DNA from: Phycisphaerae bacterium
GTDB taxonomy: Bacteria; Planctomycetota; Phycisphaerae; Phycisphaerales; Phycisphaeraceae
Assembly: GCA_030425705.1 (NCBI GenBank)
Contig: JAUHZU010000010.1
Coordinates: forward strand, 62,001-126,000
Direction of reading: 5' to 3'
Length of the DNA stretch: 64,000 bases
This document shows, one piece after another, positions 17,377 to 25,904 of the stretch. Each line of letters begins with the position of its first letter. Position 1 is the stretch's first letter. The translations under genes were made by a program, and so were the position numbers. A model generated the notes under the pieces. It did no database searches and was not told the DNA's origin. It saw only the letters and a list, made by a program, of their open reading frames with translations.

Positions 17377-18648
17377 TCAGTGCGTCGCCGCCGCGGCCGT
17401 CGGGGCGGTGTCCGCGGTGGCGGTGGGCTGGGGCTTGGCGCGGCGCTGCCGGATCCACGCGCTGATCGTCTCGCGCTTGCCGGCCCAGCCGGTGGCGGTG
17501 CGCTGCCTGAGGAAGGCGGCGTAGAGCGCGTTCACCGAGCGGGACAACGCGCCGGTGAGGGCCAGGCGTTGCTCGACGACCTCACGATCGGTCTGAGCGT
17601 CGGTGATGTCGGGGAGCTGCGCGGCGGAGGCGTGGAGCGCGTCGCCCTGGAGTGTGAGTTCCCAGTGGTGCTCGCCGTCGGACAGCAGGAGCCCGACCTT
17701 GCGCGGCCACTTGCCCGTGCGCAGGGCGTCGTCGGCCTCGGGCAGGGACGTGGGCTTGTCGCAGCGCAGTGTCTGCTTGCCGCCGACCTCCCAGGCGCAG
17801 TCCATGTCGAGCGTCTTGGTGATCGTGATAAACAGCTCGCCCTGCTCGGTCTCGACGACGCCTTCCTTCGCCTCCTGCTGCCACCACAGCCAGGTGAGGA
17901 ACTCGTTGCCGAGGAAGTCCTTGAGGTCGATGGACTTGGTGACCCACGGGCAGATGGGTGTGCCCTTGGGCCGGGGCATGCCGCCTTCTTCATCGTCGTC
18001 GTGCCGGGTGGTCTCGGCCGGGGGCGGGGTGAAGGCGGAGGGGGCGATGTCTTCGTAGTCGCGGGACCGGCCCTGCTCGCTGAGGAGCAGCCCGGCGAGC
18101 GTGCCCGACGACAGCGGCTCGAGCTGCACGCTGAACGACTGCCGCATCAGCCGTACCAGCTGCTCGGTGACGGCGTTGCTGGCGTTGGCGCTGTAGACCG
18201 TCCCGCCCGGCAGGTCCCAGACGACCTGCACGCTGCGGCTCTTGCGGAACCGGCCGGCGGCGAGGTCCTCGCTGACCTGTCGGCCGGCGAGTTCCCGGGC
18301 CTCGCGCTTCTCCGCCTTGCTCGCGAAGCCGGTCGGGCTGTCGCTCGCCGCGGCGGCCTCGTTCATCTTCTGGTACGCCTTCTTGACCTCGGCGGGCACC
18401 TTGTGCGTGTCGATCCGCAGCGAGAACAACGCATACCGCCCGTACGCCACCTTCTCGAACGAGAACTGTGTATCGAACAGGTGCTCGGCGGTGACGAAGC
18501 CGGCCTCGACCTCGTCGGGCGCACCGATCTCCGTCTCGCGGAAGCGGTGCTCGTGCAGCAGCTCCAGGAACGTCTCGTCCACGGCCGGCGGCGAATCGCC
18601 TGAGACGTGGAAGCGGCAGAAGGTCACACGGCCGGAGGTGAAGGGCAT
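17377..18648 (-). CDS. RdgC-like recombination-associated protein
   Basis: A 423-residue cytoplasmic protein. The order of elements resembles RdgC, the ring-shaped DNA-binding protein that limits RecA: an N-terminal FTSGRVTFCRFHV-type strand, then VKKAYQKMNEA, a Lys/Arg/Glu-rich helix (KAEKREARELAGRQV), VQVVWDLPGGTVYSANASN, and a FSVQLEPLSSGTLA segment. The C-terminal half (FLTWLWWQQEAKEG and later LPDITDAQTDREVVEQRLALTGALSRSV) extends beyond E. coli RdgC, which is about 300 residues. The tail is Ala/Thr low complexity. The assignment rests on pattern order, not on exact motifs. A 14-base tandem repeat lies 5 bases before the start. Confidence 0.55.
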   Translation of the reverse strand: MPFTSGRVTFCRFHVSGDSPPAVDETFLELLHEHRFRETEIGAPDEVEAGFVTAEHLFDTQFSFEKVAYGRYALFSLRIDTHKVPAEVKKAYQKMNEAAAASDSPTGFASKAEKREARELAGRQVSEDLAAGRFRKSRSVQVVWDLPGGTVYSANASNAVTEQLVRLMRQSFSVQLEPLSSGTLAGLLLSEQGRSRDYEDIAPSAFTPPPAETTRHDDDEEGGMPRPKGTPICPWVTKSIDLKDFLGNEFLTWLWWQQEAKEGVVETEQGELFITITKTLDMDCAWEVGGKQTLRCDKPTSLPEADDALRTGKWPRKVGLLLSDGEHHWELTLQGDALHASAAQLPDITDAQTDREVVEQRLALTGALSRSVNALYAAFLRQRTATGWAGKRETISAWIRQRRAKPQPTATADTAPTAAAATH

Positions 18649-18652
18649 GTCG

Positions 18653-18686
18653 TAGGGCCTAGGGGCTAGGGCCTAGGGGCTAGGCC
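18653..18686. repeat. 14-bp tandem repeat at the start of the RdgC-like gene
   Basis: TAGGGCCTAGGGGC occurs twice in perfect tandem (18653-18666 and 18667-18680) and a third partial copy, TAGGCC, follows. It begins five bases upstream of the gene's ATG, in the 5' leader. The remaining leader up to 18857 holds only one short hairpin (18810-18825) and no gene. Confidence 0.8.
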
Positions 18687-18857
18687 GGGGGAATGAGATT
18701 GGAACGCCCATCTTAAGTACGTGGGGTTGCCCGTCCGCGCCGGCGATACAAACGACACGCTTTCCACAGGGTTGCAGACAGGATGTGTGTAGATGAGAGC
18801 ACAGGGGACGGCCGCTGAAGCGGCCTGCGCCGTTGGGTGCGGATAGATTCCCGGACC

Positions 18858-20144
18858 TTAGTCCCTGCGTTCTTTGGGCAGCAGTTCGACAATCCCGCGT
18901 GCGCCGATGAGCAGGGCGAAGATGTAGGGGACCAGGTGGTGCTCGTCTCGGATGAAGACCATCCACGCCAGGGCGTAGGCGAGCCCGCTGGACAGGGCGT
19001 AGACACCGGTGCGTGCCTCGACGCCGAAGCGGGTGAGCGGGCGTCGCGTGGGGATCATGACGAGCCAGACGTAGGCGGGGAACGCGGTGCCGTAGAACAG
19101 CAGCAGCGCGCGGTAGCCGACCTCGCCCCAAGCGAGCCCGCCGGCCATGGGGTGGCTGGGCAGGTCGTCGAGCCGGGCGACGAACCCCAGGACGATGGCG
19201 ATGCCCGACGCGGCGATGAGCCAGGGCAGCGACGCCCCGCCGGTCGAGCGGTCCTCGAGGGTCTCGCGGGCGTGGATGGTGATCGTGAACGCGGCTTGGA
19301 CGGTGAGGTGGACCCCGAGCAGGACCAGCCACATGCCGTGCAGCGACGCGTCGGCCTTGCCCTGGATAAAGGGCAGGAGCTGCGCGCCGTAGCACACCGA
19401 GAAGACGATCATGAGGAAGAAGACCACGCCGAAGCCGAAGGCAAAGGCGAGCGGCCCGGCCGCTCGGCCGGTGGCGTTGATGCGGGCGCGGTGGAAGGTC
19501 AGGTCCAGGTAGGGGCAGAGCAGGAAGCCCAGCACCGAGCAGGGCAGGAAGGCCCAGAGCGCCCCGGCCGACAGCCGCGGCGCGTAGGGGGACCACTCGG
19601 CCAGGGCCCAGGCGCCCGGCGCGAGCGTGCCCCAGACAAAGCAGCCCCAGGACAGCAGCGCGACGCCGGCCGCGACGCAGAGCATCGCGCGATTGCGGTC
19701 GCGCATGCCCAGCCCGGCGCACAGCCCGACCGCGACGACCAGCATCGGCGCCGCGGCGAACCCGAAGAGCCCGGTGAACAGCCAGCTCGCGACGTACAGG
19801 TGGAACGCGACGGTGATGACCGTGAAGTTGTGGCAGGCGACGGCGTGCTCACGGACGATGCGCGCCGACCACGCGGGCTTGAACAGCACCGTGCCCATCG
19901 CCGCCGCGCCGAGCACGTTGGGCACCGCAAAGACGGCACAGCCCTTGAGCCCGAAGTCGCGCAGCAGCAGCGCCGGGAAGACCATGCCGATGATCCACGT
20001 CCAGGAGCAGCCGAGGAACGCGCCCCACATCAGCGCCGCGCCGGGCCCACGCTGCAGCGGCTCATCGGCCGCGGGCTCGACGGGGTAGCCTCCCCCGTCG
20101 GCGCTGTCGGCGCCGTAGTCGTCGTCAAAGACATCCTCGAACAT
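18858..20144 (-). CDS. Multi-pass membrane protein of unknown function
   Basis: A 428-residue protein with an acidic, soluble N-terminus of about 35 residues and then roughly eleven hydrophobic helices. Single polar residues recur in the helices (VREHAVACHNFTVITVAFHLYV and FTITIHARETLEDR contain His), which may mark ligand or metal contacts. I chose ATG 20144: TACAAT lies seven bases before it and the longer frame only adds intergenic sequence. It lies 23 bases downstream of the DUF3592 gene and may be read with it. I do not recognise the family. Confidence 0.7.
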   Translation of the reverse strand: MFEDVFDDDYGADSADGGGYPVEPAADEPLQRGPGAALMWGAFLGCSWTWIIGMVFPALLLRDFGLKGCAVFAVPNVLGAAAMGTVLFKPAWSARIVREHAVACHNFTVITVAFHLYVASWLFTGLFGFAAAPMLVVAVGLCAGLGMRDRNRAMLCVAAGVALLSWGCFVWGTLAPGAWALAEWSPYAPRLSAGALWAFLPCSVLGFLLCPYLDLTFHRARINATGRAAGPLAFAFGFGVVFFLMIVFSVCYGAQLLPFIQGKADASLHGMWLVLLGVHLTVQAAFTITIHARETLEDRSTGGASLPWLIAASGIAIVLGFVARLDDLPSHPMAGGLAWGEVGYRALLLFYGTAFPAYVWLVMIPTRRPLTRFGVEARTGVYALSSGLAYALAWMVFIRDEHHLVPYIFALLIGARGIVELLPKERRD

Positions 20145-20157
20145 GGGCGGGATTGTA
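20145..20157 (-). promoter_or_regulatory. Candidate leaderless promoter of the membrane protein gene
   Basis: TACAAT on the minus strand (20152-20157) is seven bases from the ATG and there is no ribosome site. The 16 bases TACAATCCCGCCCATG are identical to those at the start of ettA. Confidence 0.5.
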
Positions 20158-20167
20158 GGGGACACCG

Positions 20168-20533
20168 CTACAGCGAGCCGAACCAGACGAACAACCCGCC
20201 TACAACACCGATCAAGATTGGCGGCAGCCAGCGGTGTGTCCAGCGATTGACGCCGTGTAGCCACGGGATCGTTGGGTTGTATCGCACGGGGATCTCGCCG
20301 CCGGTCGGGCCGGGCCGTCCCTTGTAGTACAAGCAGGTTTGAAACTCACGGGTCATTCCGAGTTCTGTGCGGTAGCGGACGCGCGGCCCGTATGCTGGGC
20401 CATCCTCGCCATTATGGCAGCCCCATCCGATGACCTGTCCGGCAGCTTTCTTGTAGCGCAGTACGTCAAAGGCGATTAAGACAAGCGAGATCAGTAGGAG
20501 GGTGTAGCCAATGATCGAGAAGATGTTGAGCAC
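20168..20533 (-). CDS. DUF3592-family membrane protein
   Basis: A 121-residue protein: one N-terminal helix (IFSIIGYTLLLISLVLIAF), an extracytoplasmic beta-rich domain (PRVRYRTELGMTREFQT then GEIPVRYNPTIPWLH) and a C-terminal helix (PPILIGVVGGLFVWFG). The sequence around RVRY and IPVRYNP is typical of DUF3592, found widely in bacteria with no known function. It starts at GTG with GGGGAG ten bases upstream. It sits 27 bases after the DUF4442 gene on the same strand. Base composition is lower in GC than neighbours. Confidence 0.75.
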   Translation of the reverse strand: MLNIFSIIGYTLLLISLVLIAFDVLRYKKAAGQVIGWGCHNGEDGPAYGPRVRYRTELGMTREFQTCLYYKGRPGPTGGEIPVRYNPTIPWLHGVNRWTHRWLPPILIGVVGGLFVWFGSL

Positions 20534-20560
20534 GTGATGTTGCTCCCCTCGAACCGGAAC

Positions 20561-21586
20561 CTACTCCCGCCCGATCGGCCACGCGATCGCGGCCGCCGCG
20601 ATGAACAGCGACAGCGCGCCGCCGCCCGCCGTCAACGCCCAGGGCATCGCCCCGGCGACCGCGGCCCACACGCCAAGCCCCGCGACGCCCAGCGTCAGCA
20701 GCAGCGTGAAGCCCAGCCCGACCCAGCGCTGCAGCCGGCGGTGCTGGATCAGGTAGCCCCAGGCGAACTTCGTCGCGACGAACATGCACGCCCCGGCGAT
20801 CCCGGCCGCGACCCACTGCGTCATCGCCAGCGCGACGACCATCGACGCCAGCCCCAGCATCGCCGGCCACGCCATGCCCAGCCCCAGCCGCGGCGGCGTG
20901 GGCTTCTGCGCCAGCGCCTGCCGGGCACGCAGCTTGGCCTTGGGGGCGACGTGGAACGTCGCCGTCGCCTTGCCGACCTTGCGCTCCTTCTGGTCCTTGT
21001 GGTGCACCGCCTGGACCACGTGCATCTCGACGGTGACGTTGAACTCGAGCTTGTGCTTCTTCAGCTCGGCGATGTCGTCGATCGGCTTGACGCGGTAGAT
21101 CGCCGGGCCCAGGCACGGCAGGCGGAACTTGTAGTGCAGCTCCTTGCACACCACCGTGTAGTCCGGGCCGACCTTGTTGAAGATGTACATGCCCCCGGCC
21201 ACCTCGGAGTTGGCGAGCAGGGCGGCGCCGGCCATCGCGTTGTACCAGTTCTTGTTGAACGTGGTGAACGGGACGACCGCCTCGTACCCGTCGCCGACCT
21301 GCCGGCCGAGCTTGATCCCCGAGCGGTACGCCAGCGGCAGGAACACCCACGCCAAGAAGCGGTGCCAGCGATTCGACTCGGTGGACTTGAGTGTCAACCA
21401 GTTCTCGAACCGGCGGTACTTCTTGCCCCACCAGCCGGTGGGCGGGTCGCCCTGGTTGAGCATGTCGGAGGTGATGACGGGCAGATCGGTCTGCGCGGCA
21501 CGGCCGTCGTCGCGCGCCGCGGCGTCGAGGTCCGCCTGCGTCAGCGTGTTGCCGCCGTCCGAGATGCCCGCCGCGTCGGTGCTCAT
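20561..21586 (-). CDS. DUF4442 hotdog-fold protein with C-terminal membrane domain
   Basis: A 341-residue protein. Residues about 60-215 match the DUF4442 (PaaI-like, hotdog) thioesterase fold: FLAWVFLPLAYRSGIKLGRQ, VVPFTTFNKNWYNAMAGAALLANSE, GPDYTVVCKELHYKFRLPC. This family is predicted to hydrolyse or bind acyl thioesters, but catalytic residues are not established. Residues about 240-340 form about four transmembrane helices, an unusual addition. ATG 21586 is preceded by TACAAT (21596-21601 on the minus strand) nine bases away, without a ribosome site. The long upstream frame is a shadow of rbsK. Confidence 0.75.
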   Translation of the reverse strand: MSTDAAGISDGGNTLTQADLDAAARDDGRAAQTDLPVITSDMLNQGDPPTGWWGKKYRRFENWLTLKSTESNRWHRFLAWVFLPLAYRSGIKLGRQVGDGYEAVVPFTTFNKNWYNAMAGAALLANSEVAGGMYIFNKVGPDYTVVCKELHYKFRLPCLGPAIYRVKPIDDIAELKKHKLEFNVTVEMHVVQAVHHKDQKERKVGKATATFHVAPKAKLRARQALAQKPTPPRLGLGMAWPAMLGLASMVVALAMTQWVAAGIAGACMFVATKFAWGYLIQHRRLQRWVGLGFTLLLTLGVAGLGVWAAVAGAMPWALTAGGGALSLFIAAAAIAWPIGRE

Positions 21587-21699
21587 GAGCCCTGCATTGT
21601 AGCGGACGCCCGGCCCCGCCGACCGCTGTCGGGCTCGCGGTGTGAGCGGAGAGTGCTGCGGACAGCTTGAACGGCTTGCGGGCGTGCGGTCCGCTAGAT

Positions 21700-22620
21700 T
21701 TACGCTGACCCGTCCAGCAGCCGACGGGTCGCCGAGTCGGGCGGGGTTGCCGACTGGGCCCCCAGCGCGGTGGTCGCCAGCGCCCCCGCGGCGCAGGCGT
21801 ACCGGACCGCGTCCGCCGGCGCCGCCCCACGGGCCAGCTCCGCGCACAGCGCCCCGCAGAACGTGTCGCCCGCGCCGGTCGTGTCCACCGGATCGACGGC
21901 GAAGCCCGCGACCTCGCCGCGCTGCCGGCCAAACGCAAACACCGCGCCCCGCCCACCCAGCGTCAGCACGGCCCCGCCCACCCCCAGCCCGAGCAGCGCA
22001 TCCAGCAGCACCCCGACGCCCGTGCCGCGATCTAGCCCCGTGAGTTGGCCCGCCTCGGTCTCGTTGACTACCAGCAGCGACACGCCCGGACCGATCATGC
22101 CGCGGGCTTGCACCGCCGGCGCGAAGTTCAGCACCGTCGTCACGCCCCGGTCCCGCGCGAGCGCCAGCCCCGCGGCGATCGTCTCGGCCGGCACCTCCAT
22201 CTGGAACAGCGCGACGCCGGCGTCGTCGAAGTCGCACGCGTGTTGATGCAGGTCGTCGGCGGTGAGCCGGTCGTTCGCGCCGGGGGCGACGGCGATCGCG
22301 TTCTCGCCTTGTGCATCCACGAGGATGAGCGCGGTGCCGGTCGGTGTCTCCGGGTCGGGCTGCTCGGGGTGGACGGCGATGCCTTCTTGCCGTAGCGCGT
22401 CGCGCAGTGTCTGGCCGTGCGCATCAGCGCCGAGGCGGGTGAGAAACCGCACGGCCGCGCCGGCCCGCGCGGCGGCGACGGCCTGGTTCGCGCCCTTGCC
22501 CCCACAGACCGTGACAAACGAACCGCCGCCGACCGTCTCGCCGGGGCGCGGCAGGCGGGGGACCTGGCACACCAGGTCCATGTTCGAGCTGCCGACGACA
22601 ACAACGCGGGGCTTGGGCAC
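21700..22620 (-). CDS. rbsK: Ribokinase
   Basis: Phosphorylates D-ribose to ribose 5-phosphate with ATP. The 306-residue PfkB protein shows VVVVGSSNMDLV at the N-terminus, the GGKGANQAVAAARAG substrate motif, VNETEAG and the C-terminal DTTGAGDTFCGAL with the catalytic Asp. I chose the GTG at 22620, which has GGAG eight bases upstream and gives the family N-terminus; an ATG at 22674 is possible but would add 18 unconserved residues. It is divergent from the RbsD/FucU gene, with which it forms a ribose (or related pentose) unit. Confidence 0.88.
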   Translation of the reverse strand: MPKPRVVVVGSSNMDLVCQVPRLPRPGETVGGGSFVTVCGGKGANQAVAAARAGAAVRFLTRLGADAHGQTLRDALRQEGIAVHPEQPDPETPTGTALILVDAQGENAIAVAPGANDRLTADDLHQHACDFDDAGVALFQMEVPAETIAAGLALARDRGVTTVLNFAPAVQARGMIGPGVSLLVVNETEAGQLTGLDRGTGVGVLLDALLGLGVGGAVLTLGGRGAVFAFGRQRGEVAGFAVDPVDTTGAGDTFCGALCAELARGAAPADAVRYACAAGALATTALGAQSATPPDSATRRLLDGSA

Positions 22621-22651
22621 GGGGTTCTCCAGGGCGGATCGGTCGTAGGGG

Positions 22652-22692
22652 TATACTTGGCGGGACGCACGCAAACTTCAAGGAGCCGGCCG
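22652..22692 (+). promoter_or_regulatory. Promoter and ribosome site of the RbsD/FucU gene
   Basis: TATACT at 22652-22657 is a candidate -10 box; AAGGAG at 22679-22684 is a strong Shine-Dalgarno sequence eight bases before the ATG. Unlike many genes here this one has a normal leader. Confidence 0.5.
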
Positions 22693-23124
22693 ATGCTCAA
22701 AGGGATCTCTCCGCTGATCAGCCCCGACCTGCTCGCGACGCTGTCGCGGATGGGGCACCGTGACGACCTGGTCCTGGTCGACGCGCACTACCCCGCCGAG
22801 ACACGATCGCAGCGCGTGATCCGCGCCGACGGGCTGATGATCCGCGACCTGCTCGAAGGCATCATGCCGCTGTTCGCTTTGGACGCCTACACGCCCAAGC
22901 CTATCGTGATGATGGCCGCGAACCCCGGCGACAAGCTGGACCCGGCCGTCGAAGCCAAGTTCCGCGGGCCGATCGACGCGCACGAGCCCGACGCCCCGGC
23001 GACCGACTTTGTCCCGCCGATGGCGTTCTATGAACGCTCCGAGAAGGCGTTTGTCGTCGTCATCACCGGCGAGACGGGCAAGTACCACAACATCCTCCTG
23101 GCCAAGGGCGTCACGCCGGCGTAA
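22693..23124 (+). CDS. RbsD/FucU-family sugar mutarotase
   Basis: Interconverts anomers of ribose or fucose so that kinases and isomerases get the right form. The 143-residue protein has the family start MLKGISPLISPDLLATLSRMGH with the catalytic His, VLVDAHYPA, and the C-terminal AFVVVITGETGKYHNILLAKGV with Tyr. The spacing is closer to FucU than to RbsD, but the partner is ribokinase, so I leave the symbol blank. Its last 14 bases overlap the end of the convergent GH2 gene. Confidence 0.85.
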   Translation: MLKGISPLISPDLLATLSRMGHRDDLVLVDAHYPAETRSQRVIRADGLMIRDLLEGIMPLFALDAYTPKPIVMMAANPGDKLDPAVEAKFRGPIDAHEPDAPATDFVPPMAFYERSEKAFVVVITGETGKYHNILLAKGVTPA

Positions 23125-25876
23125 CGGTCGGGGCTTCGCCCGCGACAAGCAGGGCCGTGAGCTGCTCACGGTCGATGCCGTGCTCGATGTCCGTCGTCCC
23201 CTCCGCCAGCCACGCGAGCATGCGGTCCAGCAGCCACGCTCCGGCCACGGTCGTGTGGTCCAGCGCGCTGACCAGTACGACGCCCCGGCCCAGCCGCACC
23301 GCGAACACGTCGTCGGCGATGTTGATCCGGCCCACCGAATCATGCGTGTGGATCAGCCGGACGTACGGCGTTACCGCGTCGTGCAGGCCCAGCTGCATCG
23401 TCGGCACGGTGCGCACCCAGCGGTGGTGCAGGTCGCGGTCCAGCGTGTCGAGCACGAACCCCGGGTCGACGCCGGCCAGGGGGCCCCGGTCGAGGATCAG
23501 CGGCGACTGCCCCCAGAGCGTGGGGATCATCGTGGGCACCGACGCCACGCCGCGGTCGGGCAGGTGGAGCAGCCGACCCCCACGCTCGACCCAGTCCAGC
23601 ACCTCGGGTGTCAACGCGTGCGACACCACCACACCCGCATCGGGCAGGCCGCCCGCATCGACGCGCGGTGCGCCGCGGAGCAGCGCCGCGGCGTCGGGCA
23701 CGGCCATCGCCCACGACGCCACCTCCAGCCCCCAGCCAGAGCTGTAGCGCACTTCCTCAAAAGCGAGTGCCGGCGTTTCGCGTTCTTCGTGAAGCACGGC
23801 GACGCGGTCCGGCAGCGCGTCGCGTGCGGGCACGACCCACAGCCGCCAGCGGTTCGTTGGCGCGCCCTCCGCGCGGGCGGTCAGGTCGAGCGCGGTCGGC
23901 CGATCGACCCCGGGAAGCTCGATGTCGAGCGTGGACCAACCCACCTCGCCGATCGCGGTCTGGACGGTGAAGTTGTGCTGCTGCTGCCAGCCGATCGCCG
24001 CGGCGTCGATGCTCAGGTGCAGGTGTGGATCGACCGGCGAGCCGTCGAAGGAGGCCGCACCGATCTCGAGACGGGCCGTGGTCCCCGCGCGGACGCCGCG
24101 CATGTGCCCGGGCGTGCGGAGCAGCAGCGCGTTGGGCGCGAGCCAGGGCCGGGCCTGTTGCGGGGTGAGCTTCCACTGGTCCAGGTCGTCCATAAACCCC
24201 AGCGGGCACTGCGCGACGTCGCGCAGCCCGTTCTGCACCAGCCCGGCGTGGTCAGGGTTGTGGCGGAACACCTCGGTCTGCCACTTGCGCCCCTGCAGGT
24301 GCCAGGCGCGGGCGTCGCGGCGGAAGCGCTCGAGTGTCGGCTGGCCGAAACGCCCGGCGATCTGCGCCTCGACCTGCGCGGCGTGATCGAGCACCCGGCT
24401 GACCCACCACGGCCGATCGTCGCCCACCGCCGCGAGCAGCCCGGGCACGTCCGGCCAGTCGTTGTAGAGCACCGACTCGCCCATCACGAAGGGCATGTCC
24501 GGCAGCGGCGCGAGCGTCGCGTCCATGTCCGCGAGGAACTCCGGCCATCGGCCGCTGTTCTCGTAGGTGTGCTCGTCGTAGAGGTCCGTCTGCTCGGGCG
24601 GCACAAGCCGGAGGAACGCGGTCTGCACCTGCTGCAGCCGGTCGGGCATCAGCTCGTTGGCACGCCGCCACCACCACGCGGCGAGCTGCGCATCCATCGC
24701 GTCGTGCTCGCACGAGCCGGAGACGATGACCACCGACGGGTGGTTGAGGTCCATGCGGAAGAACCGCTCGAAGTGCCGCTTGAAGGTGTCGCGGTTGCTG
24801 TCGTCCATCGCCGGCTTCCAGATCGGGTGCTCCTGCCAAAGCAGCATGCCCGTCTCGTCGGCGATGTCGTAGTAGTCCTGAGGTGGGTACCACAGGCACA
24901 CGCAAACACAGTTGATCCCCATCGCGCGCAGCGCGGTGAACCGGCGGCGCAGCTCGGCGCGCGATGGCGCGGGAGCGGTCTGCATCGGCTCGTGGCCCCA
25001 GTCGAGCATCGCGCTCAGGTGCAGCGGCCGGCCGTTCAGCAGCACGCGCCGGCCGTGTGTTTCGACCTTGCGGAACCCGAATCGCACCCGGCGTTGATCG
25101 CTGACCCCGCCGTCGGCGTCGATCAGCTCGCAGGCCAGCGTGTAGAGCGTCGGCGACTCGGGCGACCAGGGCACCGGGCGGTCCACCACCAGGCGCGCCC
25201 GGGCATCGGACGCGCCCAGTGGCACCGCCTCTTCCGCGACGACCCCGCCGGCGGCGTCCCGCACGGTCAGCTTGACTGTGCAGGACCCCCCGGTGGAATC
25301 GCAGCGGATGTCGGCCTTGATCTCGCCGGTCTCGAGGTCGGCCAGCACCGTGACGCCCAGCGGGTCCAGCGCGTGCGGGCCGGTCGCGAGCAGCTCGGCG
25401 GGCTGCCAGAGCCCGGCGGGTTGTCGGCTGAGGATGTCGTGGAAGCCCTTGGTGATGTGGCCGTGCTCGATCACCCGGTCGCCGACCTTGGACGGCGCGG
25501 GCGGGCGGACGCGGTCGACCCGGAGCACGACCTCGCGCACTGCGTTGGGGGTGCCGTCCGCGGGCAGCTCGAAGACGACCGGCTCCCAGTTGCCGGCGTG
25601 CTCGCCGATCGGTCGGCCGTCGCACCACGCGCGGACCTCGGTGCACACCGCGCCGAGCCGGAGCCACTGCCGGCCACCGGGCGCTGCCGTCCACGGCACC
25701 CGGGCGCGGTACCACGCGATGTCGGGCGTGTCGTCGCCGAACACCTCGTTCCATGCGCTCGGCACGGTGATCGGATGCCAGTCGGTCTCTTCGACCCATG
25801 CGGTGGGGTCGGCCCATCCGTCCCGCAGCCCCCGGTCCTCGGGGTCGAAGCGCAGTTGCCAGGCGTTGATCTGCAT
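23111..25876 (-). CDS. Glycoside hydrolase family 2 protein
   Basis: A 921-residue enzyme with no signal peptide. The order is a sugar-binding jelly roll (VPSAWNEVFGDDTPDIAWYRARV, residues about 35-170), an immunoglobulin-like domain (about 190-290) ending in RVRFGFRKVETHGRRVLLNG, and a TIM barrel (about 290-600) with MGINCVCVCLWYPPQDYYDIADETGML. The acid/base Glu is in VSGSCEHD, where the residue before Glu is Cys and not the usual Asn; the likely nucleophile is the Glu in FVMGESVLYNDW. A beta-rich C-terminal region completes it. It is 28 bases after the upstream hydrolase gene, hence the same operon. Beta-glycosidase activity is inferred; the substrate is unknown. Confidence 0.85.
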   Translation of the reverse strand: MQINAWQLRFDPEDRGLRDGWADPTAWVEETDWHPITVPSAWNEVFGDDTPDIAWYRARVPWTAAPGGRQWLRLGAVCTEVRAWCDGRPIGEHAGNWEPVVFELPADGTPNAVREVVLRVDRVRPPAPSKVGDRVIEHGHITKGFHDILSRQPAGLWQPAELLATGPHALDPLGVTVLADLETGEIKADIRCDSTGGSCTVKLTVRDAAGGVVAEEAVPLGASDARARLVVDRPVPWSPESPTLYTLACELIDADGGVSDQRRVRFGFRKVETHGRRVLLNGRPLHLSAMLDWGHEPMQTAPAPSRAELRRRFTALRAMGINCVCVCLWYPPQDYYDIADETGMLLWQEHPIWKPAMDDSNRDTFKRHFERFFRMDLNHPSVVIVSGSCEHDAMDAQLAAWWWRRANELMPDRLQQVQTAFLRLVPPEQTDLYDEHTYENSGRWPEFLADMDATLAPLPDMPFVMGESVLYNDWPDVPGLLAAVGDDRPWWVSRVLDHAAQVEAQIAGRFGQPTLERFRRDARAWHLQGRKWQTEVFRHNPDHAGLVQNGLRDVAQCPLGFMDDLDQWKLTPQQARPWLAPNALLLRTPGHMRGVRAGTTARLEIGAASFDGSPVDPHLHLSIDAAAIGWQQQHNFTVQTAIGEVGWSTLDIELPGVDRPTALDLTARAEGAPTNRWRLWVVPARDALPDRVAVLHEERETPALAFEEVRYSSGWGLEVASWAMAVPDAAALLRGAPRVDAGGLPDAGVVVSHALTPEVLDWVERGGRLLHLPDRGVASVPTMIPTLWGQSPLILDRGPLAGVDPGFVLDTLDRDLHHRWVRTVPTMQLGLHDAVTPYVRLIHTHDSVGRINIADDVFAVRLGRGVVLVSALDHTTVAGAWLLDRMLAWLAEGTTDIEHGIDREQLTALLVAGEAPTVTPA

Positions 25877-25904
25877 CGTGTCCGGGCGGGAGAAGTGTGG
25901 CGGG

